From NCBI GenBank assembly GCA_963930645.1, contig OZ005661.1:199314532-199378531 (forward strand): a stretch of 64,000 nt of DNA. Reading direction: 5' to 3'. Under the pieces are notes generated by a model. That model did no database searches, was not told the DNA's origin, and saw only the letters and a list, made by a program, of their open reading frames with translations. Positions 23,546 to 34,831 of the stretch are shown here, one piece after another. Position numbers and translations under genes: made by a program. Every line of letters begins with the position of its first letter. Positions within the stretch are counted from its first letter, which is position 1. The DNA comes from Salticus scenicus. Taxonomy: Eukaryota > Arthropoda > Arachnida > Araneae > Salticidae.

Positions 23546-23782
23546 TTGGTTGGTTGGTTGGTTGGAGGATTAAGGCCGATTGACTCCTTATGTGTCCTAG
23601 GCCTATAGGAGGAATGCCCTCCGTGGGGGTCTTTCTAAGGGGTCCTAGCCCGTATTTACGCGAGTTTCGGAGGAAACCACGGAAAACTCCGAACGGCTAG
23701 GTCGATGAGCGCGACCTGGGATCGAACCCGGCACCTCCCATCTACCAGCTTTGAGCGCAGAACCGCTCGGCCGCTGGTGGGC
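23546..23782 (-). mobile_element. tRNA-derived SINE, independent insertion
   Basis: Different site: target duplication GTGTCATTTTTAGG at 23532-23545 and 23783-23796, in the second half of the spacer of class C copy 23179. It has five TTGG units running into GGAGGATTAAGG. A separate transposition from the other nine. Confidence 0.9.
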
Positions 23783-24033
23783 GTGTCATTTTTAGGAAAT
23801 TCTTTTTAAAAATTTGAGTAATTGTAAATAAATTTTAAAAACACGAGATACAAAATTAGCAAGAATTAACAGTATTGTCTTACAAATTCCTTGATTTTAA
23901 GAAATGAGAAAAAGTACTTAACATGTACTTCTCAATAAAAGAAACTTCAGACATTAGTATACATAATGTATATCTTTAATGCTTTAATCGCTATAAATAA
24001 TTTTTCAAATTAAATTTCAAGCTCGAAAACGTG

Positions 24034-24106
24034 GTTTCCGCAGTGTAGCGGATATCACGTGCGCTTCACACGCGCAAGGTCCCCGGTTCGATCCCGGGCA
24101 GAAACA
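24034..24106 (+). tRNA. tRNA-Val(CAC), class D, C8
   Basis: Class D (A20, A67) with T8C as well. T8 is nearly invariant, so this copy is the weakest of its class. Downstream spacer is E-like, a mosaic. Confidence 0.78.
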
Positions 24107-24647
24107 ATGTCGTTCTCAAAAAATATTTTTTCACAACTTACGTTACTGGGAATACTGTTTGAATATGATTCCATAACGGAACATTGGATTATTTTTAAAG
24201 TATTTTTCTATAGATTCGGATCATTTGTGAGAAAAAAATGATCATTTTACAAATATTAATCTTTTTGAATTACTTTTTATATTAATTTGCTTTTAAAAAT
24301 TATATTGGGACTCGAGATCATTAAATAAATGTTCAATACAAACCATCACGTCCGCTTCGCAAGGGAAAGATATTCGTATCCATTTTTGGAGCAAAAAGTG
24401 TCATTTTATGAAATTTTTTTTAACTATTTGAGTAATTGTATATAAATTTTAAAAACACGAGATGGAAAATTAGCAAGAATTAACAGTTTTGTCATACAAA
24501 TTCCTTGATCTTAAGAAATACAGAAAAGTACTTAACATGTACTTCTCAATAAAAGAAACTTCAGACATTAGTATACATAATGGAAATATTTAATGCTTTA
24601 ATCTCTGTAAATAATTCTTGAAGTTAAATTTCAAGCTCGAGAACGTG

Positions 24648-24720
24648 GTTTCCGTAGTGTAGCGGTTATCACGTGCACTTCACACGCGCGGGGTCCCCGG
24701 TTCGATCCCGGGCGGAAACC
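24648..24720 (+). tRNA. tRNA-Val(CAC)-like, class F, C73
   Basis: G30A opens pair 30-40, AA43-44 is GG, and the discriminator is C. T-arm and acceptor pairs are intact; the trailer ATGTCGTTCAC carries T6. Confidence 0.75.
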
Positions 24721-25261
24721 ATGTCGTTCACAAAATATATTTTTTCACAATTTACATTACTGGGAATGCTGTTTGAATAAGATTGTATAACGGTACACTG
24801 GATTATTTTTAAAGTATTTTTCTATAGATTCGGAGAATCTGTGAGAAAAAAATGATTTTTTTACAAATATTAATCTTTCTCAATTACTTTTTATATTAAT
24901 TTACTTTTAAAAATTATATTATGACTCAAGATCATTAAATAAATGTTCAATATAAACCATCACGTCCGCTTCGCGAAGGAAAGACATTCGTATCCATTTT
25001 TGGCGTAAAAAGTGTAATTTTTAAGAAATTCTTTTTAATAATGTGAGTAATTGTAAATAAATTTAAAAACACGAGATACAAAATTAGCAAGAATTAACAG
25101 TAATGTCTTACAAAATCCTTGATCTTATGAAATAAAGAAAAATACTTAACATGTACTTCTCAATAAAAGAAACTTCAGACATTAGTATACATAATGTAAA
25201 TCTTTAATGCTTTAATCGCTGTAAATAATTTTTCAAATTAAATTTCAAGCACGAAAACGTG

Positions 25262-25332
25262 GTTTCCGTAGTGTAGCGGTTATCACGTGCACTTCACACG
25301 CGAGGTCCCCGGTTCGATCACGGGCGGAAACA
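25262..25332 (+). pseudogene. tRNA-Val(CAC)-like pseudogene, 2-nt deletion
   Basis: 71 nt. Two bases are lost between the anticodon stem and variable loop, G30A, and A61 opposite G53. Its downstream spacer is cut off after about 120 bases by the next tRNA at 25457. Confidence 0.78.
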
Positions 25333-25456
25333 ATGTCGTCCTCAAAATATATTTTTTCGCAATTTACGTTACTGGGAATACTGTTTGAGTAAGATTGCAT
25401 AACGGAACATTGGATTATTTTTAAAGTATTTTTCTATAGATGCGGATCATAACGTG

Positions 25457-25529
25457 GTTTCCGTAGTGTAGTGGTTATCACGTGCGCTTCACACGCGCAA
25501 GGTCGCCGGTTCGATCATGGGCGGAAACA
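25457..25529 (+). pseudogene. tRNA-Val(CAC)-like pseudogene, class B, G49
   Basis: Starts 195 bases after the previous gene with the short leader GGATCATAACG. C49G plus A61/T62 in the T-stem; B-type trailer without terminator. Confidence 0.78.
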
Positions 25530-25933
25530 GTGTCGTTATCAAAATAAAAAAGTATTTAACAATTTATGTTACTGGGAATATTGTTTGAATAAGAGTGTAT
25601 AAAGGAATATTGAATTATTTTTAAAGTATTATCTATAGACTCGGCGAATTTGTGAGAAAAAAATTATTATTTTACAAATATTCATTCATCTAAATTACTT
25701 CGAATATTATAGTACATTTTAAATTCTTTAATGATTCAAGACCATTATATGAAAGTTAAAAACAAACTTCGTTTCACGGTAAAAATTCCAGGATCTTGTG
25801 AAATAAAGCAAATTACTTTACTTGACCTTGTCAACAAAAGAAACTTCAGACATTAATTTAACATAATGTAAAATTTTAACACTTTAAACGAAGTAAATTA
25901 TTCTTCAATTTAAATTTATAACGCGTAGACATC

Positions 25934-26006
25934 GTTTCCGTAGTGTAGTGGTTATCACGTGCGCTTCACACGCGCAAGGTCCCCGGTTCGATCCCGGGCG
26001 GAAACA
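25934..26006 (+). tRNA. tRNA-Val(CAC), class C
   Basis: Fully canonical body (D-loop AGTGGTTA, CAC, perfect T-stem, A73), leader GTAGACATC, T6 at 26026-26031. The array of old-form spacers starts just after it. Confidence 0.96.
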
Positions 26007-26025
26007 GTGTCGTTCTCAAAAAATA

Positions 26026-26031
26026 TTTTTT
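26026..26031 (+). terminator. Pol III T6 terminator (class C example)
   Basis: Six T, 19 bases after the canonical gene at 25934, in AAAAAATATTTTTTC. Confidence 0.8.
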
Positions 26032-26543
26032 CACAATTTACGTTACAGGGAATACTGTTTGAATAAGATTCATAACGGAACATTGGATTATTTTTCTATA
26101 GATTCGGAGAATTTGTGAGAAAAAAAATGATTTTTTTACAAATATTAATCTTTCTCAACTTTTTATATTAATTTACTTTTAAAAATTATATTATGACTCA
26201 AGATCATTAAATAAATGTTCAATACAAACCATCACGACCGCTTCGCAAGGGAAAGATATTCGTATCCATTTTTGGCGTAAAAAGTGTCCTTTTTAGGAAA
26301 TTCTTTTAATAATTTAACAATTTATGTTACTGGGAATATTATTTGAATAAGACTGAATAACGGAATATTGAATTATTTTTAAAGTATTATCTATAGACTG
26401 GGCGAATTTGTGAGAAAAAAAATTATTATTTTACAAATATTCATTCATCTAAATGACTTCGTGTATTATAATACATTTTAAATTCTTTAATGATTCAAGA
26501 CCATTATATGAAAGTTCAAAACAAACTTCGTTTCAAGGTATTT

Positions 26544-26600
26544 GTTTCATTAGCGTATTTGTCATCTCTCCCACTTCGGAAGTGAAAGATTTCCGGGTCC
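26544..26600 (+). pseudogene. Decayed tRNA-Val relic in spacer
   Basis: GTTTCATTAGCGTATTTGTC, then a CACTTC anticodon-side match and TTCCGGGTCC at the T-arm end, follow the order of the tRNA-Val body with many changes. Copies at 42491, 46643, 58583 and 62745. Confidence 0.65.
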
Positions 26601-26854
26601 ATTTTGGGCATAAAAACTGTAATTTTTAAGAAATACTTTTTTTAAATTATAGTTTTGGCAAGTAATTAAAAAAAAACTCGAGATAGAAAATTAAAAAGAA
26701 TTAACCCTATTGTCTAATAAATTCCAGGATCTTGTGAAATAAAGCAAATTACTTTACTTGTACTTGTCAACAATATAAACTTCAGACATTTTTTTAACAT
26801 AATGTAAAATTTTAACTCTTTAAGCGAAGTAAATAATCCTTTAACTTAAACTTC

Positions 26855-26875
26855 AAACTCGTTTTTCTTAAAATA
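26855..26875 (+). other. Empty tRNA slot in the old-form block
   Basis: CAAACTCG, the usual class C leader, is followed by TTTTTCTTAAAATATTC, the usual trailer region, with the tRNA missing. Repeated near 42808, 46960, 58910 and 63061. Confidence 0.75.
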
Positions 26876-27110
26876 TTCTTTTTCACCAATTTATGTTACT
26901 GGGAATATTGTTTAAATCAGACTACATAACAGAAAATGGAATTAATATAACGTATTTTCTACAGATTCGGAGAATATGTGAGAAGAAAATTATTATTTTA
27001 TAAACATTTATAAATCTAATTTACTTCTTACATTAATTTACATTTGTAAATTCTTTAATGATTCAAGAATATTATATGAACGATCAAAACAAATTTCGTT
27101 TTCATTATTT

Positions 27111-27170
27111 GTTTTCCTTAGTGTATTTGTCATCACTTCCGCTTCGCAAGTGAAAGATTTCCGGAATCAG
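27111..27170 (+). pseudogene. Decayed tRNA-Val relic in spacer
   Basis: GTTTTCCTTAGTGTATTTGTC followed by ATCACTTCCGCTTCGCAAG matches the tRNA from acceptor through D-arm to anticodon arm, with the anticodon-loop bases ACACGC missing. Copies at 43058, 47210, 59160 and 63312. Confidence 0.72.
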
Positions 27171-27235
27171 TTTGGGCGTAAAAAGTGTCATTTTTATGAA
27201 ATTCTTCTTTAAAATTTGGGTTGTTGTAAATAATT

Positions 27236-27250
27236 AAAAAAAAAAAAAAA
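27236..27250 (+). repeat. Poly-A tract of variable length
   Basis: A15 here; the matching tracts near 43190, 47342, 59295 and 63445 count 17, 15, 17 and 15. The alternation 17/15 is shared by both 4152-bp doublets. Confidence 0.8.
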
Positions 27251-27432
27251 GAAAGTTAACAAGAATTAACCGTATTGTCTTAAATTCCTGGATCTTGTGA
27301 AGTAATGCAACTTACTTCACATGTGCTTTTCAATAATAGAAATAGCAGGCATTAATTTAACATTATACAAAACTTAATTGCTTTAAGCGCTGTAGATAAT
27401 TTTTCAACTTAAATTTCATACTTGAAGACGTA

Positions 27433-27505
27433 GTTTCCGTAGTTTAGTGGTTATCACGTGCGCTTCACACGCGCAAGGTCCCCGGTTCGATCCACGGCGG
27501 AAACA
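27433..27505 (+). pseudogene. tRNA-Val(CAC)-like pseudogene, class H
   Basis: G12T breaks the D-stem pair 12-23. The 3' T-stem reads CACGG, mismatching 52-62 and 51-63. Anticodon arm and acceptor are intact; A-type trailer with T6. Confidence 0.75.
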
Positions 27506-28046
27506 ATGTCGTTCTCAAAATATATTTTTTCGCAATTTACGTTACTGGGAATACTGTTTGAGTAAGATTGCATAACGGAACATTGGATTATTTTTAAAGT
27601 ATTTTTCTATAGATCCGGATCATTTGTGAGAAAAAAATGATCATTTTACAAATATTAATCTTTTTGAATTACTTTTTATATTAATTTGCTTTTAAAAATT
27701 ATATTGGGACTCGAGATCATTAAATAAATGTTCAATACAAACCATCACGTCCGCTTCGCAAGGGAAAGATATTCGTATCCATTTTAGGCGTAAAAAGTGT
27801 CATTTTTAGGAAATTCTTTTTAAAAATTTCAGTAATTGTAAATAAATTTAAAAACACGAGATAGAAAATTAGCTAGAATTAACAGTAATGTCTTACAAAA
27901 TCCTTGATCTTAAGAAATAAAGAAAAATACTTAACATGTACTTCTCAATAAAAGAAACTTCAGACATTAGTATACATAATGTTAATCTTTAATGCTTTAA
28001 TCGCTGTGAATAATTCTTCAAATTAAATTTCAAGCTCGAATACGTG

Positions 28047-28119
28047 GTTTTCGTAGTGTAGTGGTTATCACGTGCGCTTCACACGCGCAAGGTCCCCGGT
28101 TCGATCCCGGGCGGAAACA
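28047..28119 (+). tRNA. tRNA-Val(CAC), class A, T5
   Basis: C5T gives a T-G wobble at 5-68; otherwise canonical. Trailer AATGTCATTCTC, T6. Confidence 0.92.
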
Positions 28120-28660
28120 ATGTCATTCTCAAAATATATTTTTTCGCAATTTACGTTACTGGGAATACTGTTTGAGTAAGATTGCATAACGGAACATTGG
28201 ATTATTTTTAAAGTATTTTTCTATAGATTCGGATCATTTGTGAGAAAAAAATGATCATTTTACAAATATTAATCTTTTCGAATTACTTTTTATATTAATT
28301 TGCTTTTAAAAATTATATTGGGACTCAAGATCATTAAATAAATGTTCAATACAAACCATCACGTCCGCTTCGCAAGGGAAAGATATTATGATCCATTTTC
28401 GGAGCAAAAAGTGTCATTTTATGAAAATCTTTTTAACAATTTGAGTAATTGTAAATAAATTTTAAAAACACGAGATAGAAAATTAGCAAGAATTAACAGT
28501 ATTGTCTTACAAATTCCTTGATCTTAAGAAATAAAGAAAAGTACTTAACATGTACTTCTCAATAAAAGAAACTTCAGACATTAGTATACATAATGTAAAT
28601 GTTTAATGCTTTAATCGCTGTGAATAATTCTTCAAATTAAATTTCAAGCTCGAATACGTG

Positions 28661-28733
28661 GTTTCCGTTGTGTAGTGGTTATCACGTGCGCTTCGCACGC
28701 GCAAGGTCCCCGGTTCGATCCCGGGCGGAAACA
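28661..28733 (+). tRNA. tRNA with anticodon CGC on a valine body
   Basis: Loop TTCGCAC: A35G changes the anticodon from CAC (Val) to CGC, which reads the alanine codon GCG. All stems pair; A9T is the other change. A-type leader, C-type trailer with T6, so the copy is a mosaic. Identity elements outside the anticodon remain valine-like. Whether it is expressed is unknown. Confidence 0.85.
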
Positions 28734-29264
28734 GTGTCGTTCTCAAAAAATATTTTTTCACAATTTACGTTACTGGGAATACTGTTTGAATAATATTCAT
28801 AACGGAACATTGGATTATTTTTCCATAGATTTGGAGAATTTGAGAGAAAAAAAATGATATTTTTAAAAATATTAATCTTTCTCAATTACTTTTTATATTA
28901 ATTTACTTTTAAAAATTATATTATGACTCAAGATCATTAAATAAATGTTCAATACAAACCATCACGACCGCTTCGCAAGAGAAAGATATTCGTATCCATT
29001 TTTGGCGTAAAAAGTGTCATTTTTAGGAAATTCTTTTTAAAAATTTGAGTAATTGTAAATAAATTTTAAAAACACGAGATACAAAATTAGCAAGAATTAA
29101 CAGTATTGTCTTACAAATTCCTTGATCTTAAGAAATGAGGAAAAGTACTTAACATGTACTTCTCAATAAAAGAAACTTCAGACATTAGTATACATAATGT
29201 ATATCTTTAATGCTTTAATCGCTGTAAATAATTTTTCAAATTAAATTTCAAGCTCGAAAACGTG

Positions 29265-29337
29265 GTTTCCGTAGTGTAGCGGATATCACGTGCGCTTCAC
29301 ACGCGCAAGGTCCCCGGTTCGATCCCGGGCAGAAACA
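29265..29337 (+). tRNA. tRNA-Val(CAC), class D
   Basis: A20 and A67; T6 trailer. Confidence 0.82.
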
Positions 29338-29879
29338 ATGTCGTTCTCAAAAAATATTTTTTCACAACTTACGTTACTGGGAATACTGTTTGAATATGAT
29401 TCCATAAAGGAACATTGGATTATTTTTAAAGTATTTTTTTATAGATTCGCAGAATTTGTGAGAAAGAAAAGTTTTTTTTTACAAATATTAATCTTTCTCA
29501 ATTACTTTTTATATTAATTTACTTTTAAAAATTATATTATGAATCAAGATCATTAAATAAATGTTCAATACAAACCATCACGACCGCTTCGCAAGGGAAA
29601 GATATTCGTATCCATTTTTTGCGTAAAAAATGTCATTTTTAAGAAATTCTTTTTAAAAATTTGAGTAATTGTAAATAAATTTAAAAACACGAGATAGAAA
29701 ATTAGCAAGAATTAACAGTAATGTCTTACAAAATCCTTGATCTTAAGAAATAAAGAAAAATACTTAACATGTACTTCTCAATAAAAGAAACTTCAGACAT
29801 TAGTATACATAATGTAAATCTTTAATGCTTTAATCGCTGTGAATAATTCTTCAAATTAAATTTCAAGCTCGAATACGTG

Positions 29880-29952
29880 GTTTCCGTAGTGTAGTGGTTA
29901 TCACGTGCGCTTCACACGCGCAAGGTCCCCGGTTCGATCCCGGGCGGAAACA
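29880..29952 (+). tRNA. tRNA-Val(CAC), class A
   Basis: Canonical; leader CGAATACG, T6. Confidence 0.96.
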
Positions 29953-30493
29953 ATGTCGTTCTCAAAATATATTTTTTCGCAATTTACGTTACTGGGAATA
30001 CTGTTTGAGTAAGATTGCATAACGAAACATTGGATTATTTTTAAAGTATTTTTCTATAGATTCGGATCATTTGTGAGAATAAAATGATCATTTTACAAAT
30101 ATTAATCTTTTCGAATTACTTTTTATATTAATTTGCTTTTAAAAATTATATTGGGACTCAAGATCATTAAATAAATGTTCAATACAAACCATTACGTCCG
30201 CTTCGCAAGGGAAAGATATTCTGATCCATTTTTGGAGCAAAAAGTGTCATATTATGAAATTCTTTTTAACAATTTGAGTAATTGTAAATAAATTTTAAAA
30301 ACACGAGATAGGAAATTAGCAAGAATTAACAGTATTGTCTTACAAATTCCTTGATCTTAAGAAATAAAAAAAAGTACTTAACATGTACTTCTCAATAAAA
30401 GAAACTTCAGACATTAGTATACATAATGTAAATGTTTAATGTTTTAATCGCTGTGAATAATTCTTCAAATTAAATTTCAATCTCGGAAACGTG

Positions 30494-30566
30494 GTTACCG
30501 TAGTGTAGTGGTTATCACGTGCGCTTCACACGCGCAAGGTCCCCGGTTCGATCATGGGCGGAAACA
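30494..30566 (+). pseudogene. tRNA-Val(CAC)-like pseudogene, class B
   Basis: A4 and A61/T62; T47-C48 normal. No terminator. Confidence 0.8.
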
Positions 30567-30967
30567 GTGTCGTTATCAAAATAAAAAAGTATTTAACAAT
30601 TTATGTTACTGGGAATATTGTTTGAATAAGACTGTATAAAGGAATATTGAATTATTTTTAATGTATTATCTATAGACTCGAATTTGTGAGAAAAAAATTA
30701 TTATTTTACAAATATTCATTCATCTAAATTACTTCGAATATTATAATACATTTTAAATTCTTTAATGATTCAAAACCATTATATGAAAGTTCAAAACAAA
30801 CTTCGTTTCACGGTAAAAATTCCAGGATCTTGTGAAATAAAGCAAATTACTTTACTTGTACTTGTCAACAAAAGAAACTTCAGACATTAATTTAACATAA
30901 TGTAAAATTTTAACTCTTTAAACGAAGTAAATAATTCTTCAATTTAAATTTCAAACTCGTAGACATA

Positions 30968-31040
30968 GTTTCCGTAGTGTACTGGTTATCACTTGCGCTT
31001 CACACGCGCAAGGTCCCCGGTTCGATCCCGGGAGGAAACA
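30968..31040 (+). tRNA. tRNA-Val(CAC)-like, class C, C15/T26/A66
   Basis: G15C spoils the A box and the 15-48 tertiary pair, G26T, and C66A mismatches G7. Probably weak. T6 trailer. Confidence 0.75.
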
Positions 31041-31572
31041 GTGTCGTTCTCAAAAAATATTTTTTCACAATTTACGTTACTGGGAATACTGTTTGAATAA
31101 GATTCATAACGGAACATTGGATTATTTTTCTATAGATTCGGAGAATTTGTGAGAAAAAAAAAATGATTTTTTTACAAATATTAATCTTTCTAAATTACTT
31201 TTTATATTAATTTACTTTTAAAAATTATATTATGACTCAAGATCATTAAATAAATGTTCAATACAAACCATCACGACCGCTTCGCAAGGGAAAGATATTC
31301 GTATCCATTTTTGGCGTAAAAAGTGTCATTTTTAAGAAATTCTTTTTAAAAATTTGAGTAATTGTAAATAAATTTAAAAACACGAGATACAAAGTTAGCA
31401 AGAATTAACAGTATTGTCTTACAAATTCCTTGATCTTAAGAAATGAAAAAAAGGACTTAACATGTACTTCTCAATAAAAGAAACTTCAGACATTAGTATA
31501 CGTAATGTAAATCTTTAATGCTTTAATCGCTGTTAATAATTTTTCAAATGAAATTTCAAGCTCGAAAACGTG

Positions 31573-31645
31573 GTTTCCGTAGTGTAGCGGTTATCACGTG
31601 CGCTTCACACGCGCAAGGTCCCCGGTTCGATCCCGGGCGGAAACA
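31573..31645 (+). tRNA. tRNA-Val(CAC), class E with A-type spacer
   Basis: Canonical body. The trailer begins E-like (AATGTCCTTCTC) then switches to A-type, marking an exchange just 3' of the gene. Confidence 0.95.
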
Positions 31646-32186
31646 ATGTCCTTCTCAAAAAATATTTTTTCGCAATTTACGTTACTGGGAATACTGTTTG
31701 AGTAAGATTGCATAACGGAACATTGGATTATTTTTAAAGTATTTTTCTATAGATTCGGATCATTTGTGAGAATAAAATGATCATTTTACAAATATTAATC
31801 TTTTCGAATTACTTTTTATATTAATTTGCTTTTAAAAATTATATTGGGACTCAAGATCATTAAATAAATGTTCAATACAAACCATTACGTCCGCTTCGCA
31901 AGGGAAAGATATTCTGATCCATTTTTGGAGCAAAAAGTGTCATATTATGAAATTCTTTTTAACAATTTGAGTAATTGTAAATAAATTTTAAAAACACGAG
32001 ATAGGAAATTAGCAAGAATTAACAGTATTGTCTTACAAATTCCTTGATCTTAAGAAATAAAAAAAAGTACTTAACATGTACTTCTCAATAAAAGAAACTT
32101 CAGACATTAGTATACATAATGTAAATGTTTAATGCTTTAATCGCTGTGAATAATTCTTCAAATTAAATTTCAATCTCGGAAACGTG

Positions 32187-32259
32187 GTTACCGTAGTGTA
32201 GTGGTTATCACGTGCGCTTCACACGCGCAAGGTCCCCGGTTCGATCATGGGCGGAAACA
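32187..32259 (+). pseudogene. tRNA-Val(CAC)-like pseudogene, class B
   Basis: Copy of 30494, one 1693-bp unit on: A4, A61/T62. Confidence 0.8.
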
Positions 32260-32660
32260 GTGTCGTTATCAAAATAAAAAAGTATTTAACAATTTATGTT
32301 ACTGGGAATATTGTTTGAATAAGACTGTATAAAGGAATATTGAATTATTTTTAATGTATTATCTATAGACTCGAATTTGTGAGAAAAAAATTATTATTTT
32401 ACAAATATTCATTCATCTAAATTACTTCGAATATTATAATACATTTTAAATTCTTTAATGATTCAAAACCATTATATGAAAGTTCAAAACAAACTTCGTT
32501 TCACGGTAAAAATTCCAGGATCTTGTGAAATAAAGCAAATTACTTTACTTGTACTTGTCAACAAAAGAAACTTCAGACATTAATTTAACATAATGTAAAA
32601 TTTTAACTCTTTAAACGAAGTAAATAATTCTTCAATTTAAATTTCAAACTCGTAGACATA

Positions 32661-32733
32661 GTTTCCGTAGTGTACTGGTTATCACTTGCGCTTCACACGC
32701 GCAAGGTCCCCGGTTCGATCCCGGGAGGAAACA
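32661..32733 (+). tRNA. tRNA-Val(CAC)-like, class C, C15/T26/A66
   Basis: Copy of 30968 with the same three changes. Confidence 0.75.
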
Positions 32734-33265
32734 GTGTCGTTCTCAAAAAATATTTTTTCACAATTTACGTTACTGGGAATACTGTTTGAATAAGATTCAT
32801 AACGGAACATTGGATTATTTTTCTATAGATTCGGAGAATTTGTGAGAAAAAAAAAATGATTTTTTTACAAATATTAATCTTTCTAAATTACTTTTTATAT
32901 TAATTTACTTTTAAAAATTATATTATGACTCAAGATCATTAAATAAATGTTCAATACAAACCATCACGACCGCTTCGCAAGGGAAAGATATTCGTATCCA
33001 TTTTTGGCGTAAAAAGTGTCATTTTTAAGAAATTCTTTTTAAAAATTTGAGTAATTGTAAATAAATTTAAAAACACGAGATACAAAGTTAGCAAGAATTA
33101 ACAGTATTGTCTTACAAATTCCTTGATCTTAAGAAATGAAAAAAAGGACTTAACATGTACTTCTCAATAAAAGAAACTTCAGACATTAGTATACGTAATG
33201 TAAATCTTTAATGCTTTAATCGCTGTTAATAATTTTTCAAATTAAATTTCAAGCTCGAAATCGTG

Positions 33266-33338
33266 GTTTCCGTAGTGTAGCGGTTATCACGTGCGCTTCA
33301 CACGCGCAAGGTCCCCGGTTCGATCCCGGGCGGAAACA
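33266..33338 (+). tRNA. tRNA-Val(CAC), class E
   Basis: Canonical; leader AAATCG (one base differs), T6. Confidence 0.96.
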
Positions 33339-33873
33339 ATGTCCTTCTCAAAATATATTTTTTCGCAATTTACGTTACTGGGACTACTGTTTGAGTAAGA
33401 TTGCATAACGGAGCATTGGATTACTTTTAAAGTATTTTTCTATAGATTCGGATCATTTGTGAGAAAAAAAATGATCATTTTACAAATATTTATCTTTTTG
33501 AATTACTTTTTATATTAATTTGCTTTTAAAAATTATATTGGGACTCAAGATCATTAAATAAATGTTCAATACAAACCATCACGTCCGCTTCGCAAGGGAA
33601 AGATATTCGTATCCATTTTTGGCGTAAAAAGTGTCATTTTTAGGAAATTCTTTTTAAAAATTTGAGTAATTGTAAATAAATTTAAAAACACGAGATACAA
33701 AATTAGCAAGAATTAACAGTAATGTCTTATAAAATCTTTCATCTTATGTAATAATGAAAAATATGTACTTCTCAATAAAAGAAACTTCAGACATTAGTAT
33801 ACATAATGTAAATCTTTAATGCTTTAATCGCTGTGAATAATTCTTCAAATTAAATTTCAAGCTCGAAACCGTG

Positions 33874-33946
33874 GTTTCCGTAGTGTAGTGGTTATCACGT
33901 GCGCTTCACACGCGCAAGGTCCCCGGTTCGATCCCGGGTGGAAACA
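33874..33946 (+). tRNA. tRNA-Val(CAC), T66, with B-type trailer
   Basis: C66T gives G7-T66 wobble; otherwise canonical T-arm and A73. The downstream side is B-type (GTGTTGTTATC), so there is no T-run close by. Confidence 0.88.
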
Positions 33947-34758
33947 GTGTTGTTATCAAAATAAAAAAGAATTTAACAATTTATGTTACTGGGAATATTG
34001 TTTGAATAAGACTGCATAAAGGAATATTGAATTATTTTTAAAGTATTATCCATAGACTCGACGAATTTGTGAGAAAAAAATTATTATTTTACAAATATTC
34101 ATTCATCTAAATTACTTCGAATATTATAATACATTTTAAATTCTTTAATGATTCAAGACCATTATATGAAAGTTCAAAACAAACTTCGTTTCACGGTAAA
34201 AATTCCAGGATCTTGTGAAATTAAGCAAATTACTTTACTTGTACTTGACAACAAAAGAAACTTCAGACATTAATTTAACATAATGTAAAATTTTAACTCT
34301 TTAAGCGAAGTAAATAATTCACTGAGAATTTGTGAAAAAAAAAATGATTTTTTTACAAATATTAATCTTTCTCAATTACTTTTTATATTAATTTACTTTT
34401 AAAAATTATATTATGACTCAAGATCATTAAATAAATGTTCAATACAAACCATCACCTCCGCTTCGCAAGAGAAAGATATTCGTATCCATTTTTGGCGTAA
34501 AAAGTGTCATTTTTAAGAAATTCTTTTTAAAAATGTGAGTAATTGTAAATAAATTTAAAAACACGAGATAGAAAATTAGCAAGAATTAACAGTAATGTCT
34601 TACAAAATCCTTGATCATAAGAAATAAAGAAAAATACTTAACATGTACTTCTCAATAAAAGAAACTTCAGACATTAGTAATATTAGTATAATGTAAATGT
34701 TTAATGCTTTAATCGCTGTGAATAATTCTTCAAATTAAATTTCAAGCACGGAAACGTG

Positions 34759-34831
34759 GTTTCCGTAGTGTAGTGGTTATCACGTGCGCTTCACACGCGC
34801 AAGGTCCCCGGTTCGATCCCGGGCGGAAACA
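34759..34831 (+). tRNA. tRNA-Val(CAC), intact body with B-type trailer
   Basis: Body is fully canonical, unlike other genes with this trailer. Because the trailer has no T-run for about 90 bases, a transcript would be long or read through. Confidence 0.92.

Larger units (their letters stand above)
17472..24647 (+). repeat. 2.3-kb higher-order repeat A-B-C-D/E, three units
   Basis: Class order A-B-C-D at 17472, A-B-C-E at 19783 and A-B-C-D at 22087. The third unit is longer because of the SINE at 23546. The regular class order is comparable to satellite higher-order repeats. Confidence 0.85.
26300..27432 (+). repeat. Old-form spacer block without a live tRNA
   Basis: About 1.1 kb more diverged than the rest of the array. 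It keeps two long tRNA relics (26544, 27111), an empty tRNA slot near 26861, and an A15 tract ending at 27250. Class B spacers look like its first part with about 170 bases removed between AAGGTA and AAATTCCAGG. Also present at 42.2-43.4, 46.4-47.5, 58.3-59.5 and 62.5-63.6 kb. Confidence 0.8.
30494..33879 (+). repeat. 1693-bp higher-order repeat B-C-E, two units
   Basis: tRNAs at 30494, 30968 and 31573 recur at 32187, 32661 and 33266, all 1693 bases later, with shared private changes (C15 and A66 in both class C copies, gagaataaaatg in the A-type spacers). The first E copy runs into an A-type spacer, which replaces a whole A monomer. Confidence 0.9.

Noticed and set aside
28661..28733. Calling this a functional tRNA-Ala(CGC)
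   Set aside because: Only the anticodon is alanine-like. The acceptor lacks the G3-T70 pair that marks alanine tRNAs, so the body remains valine.
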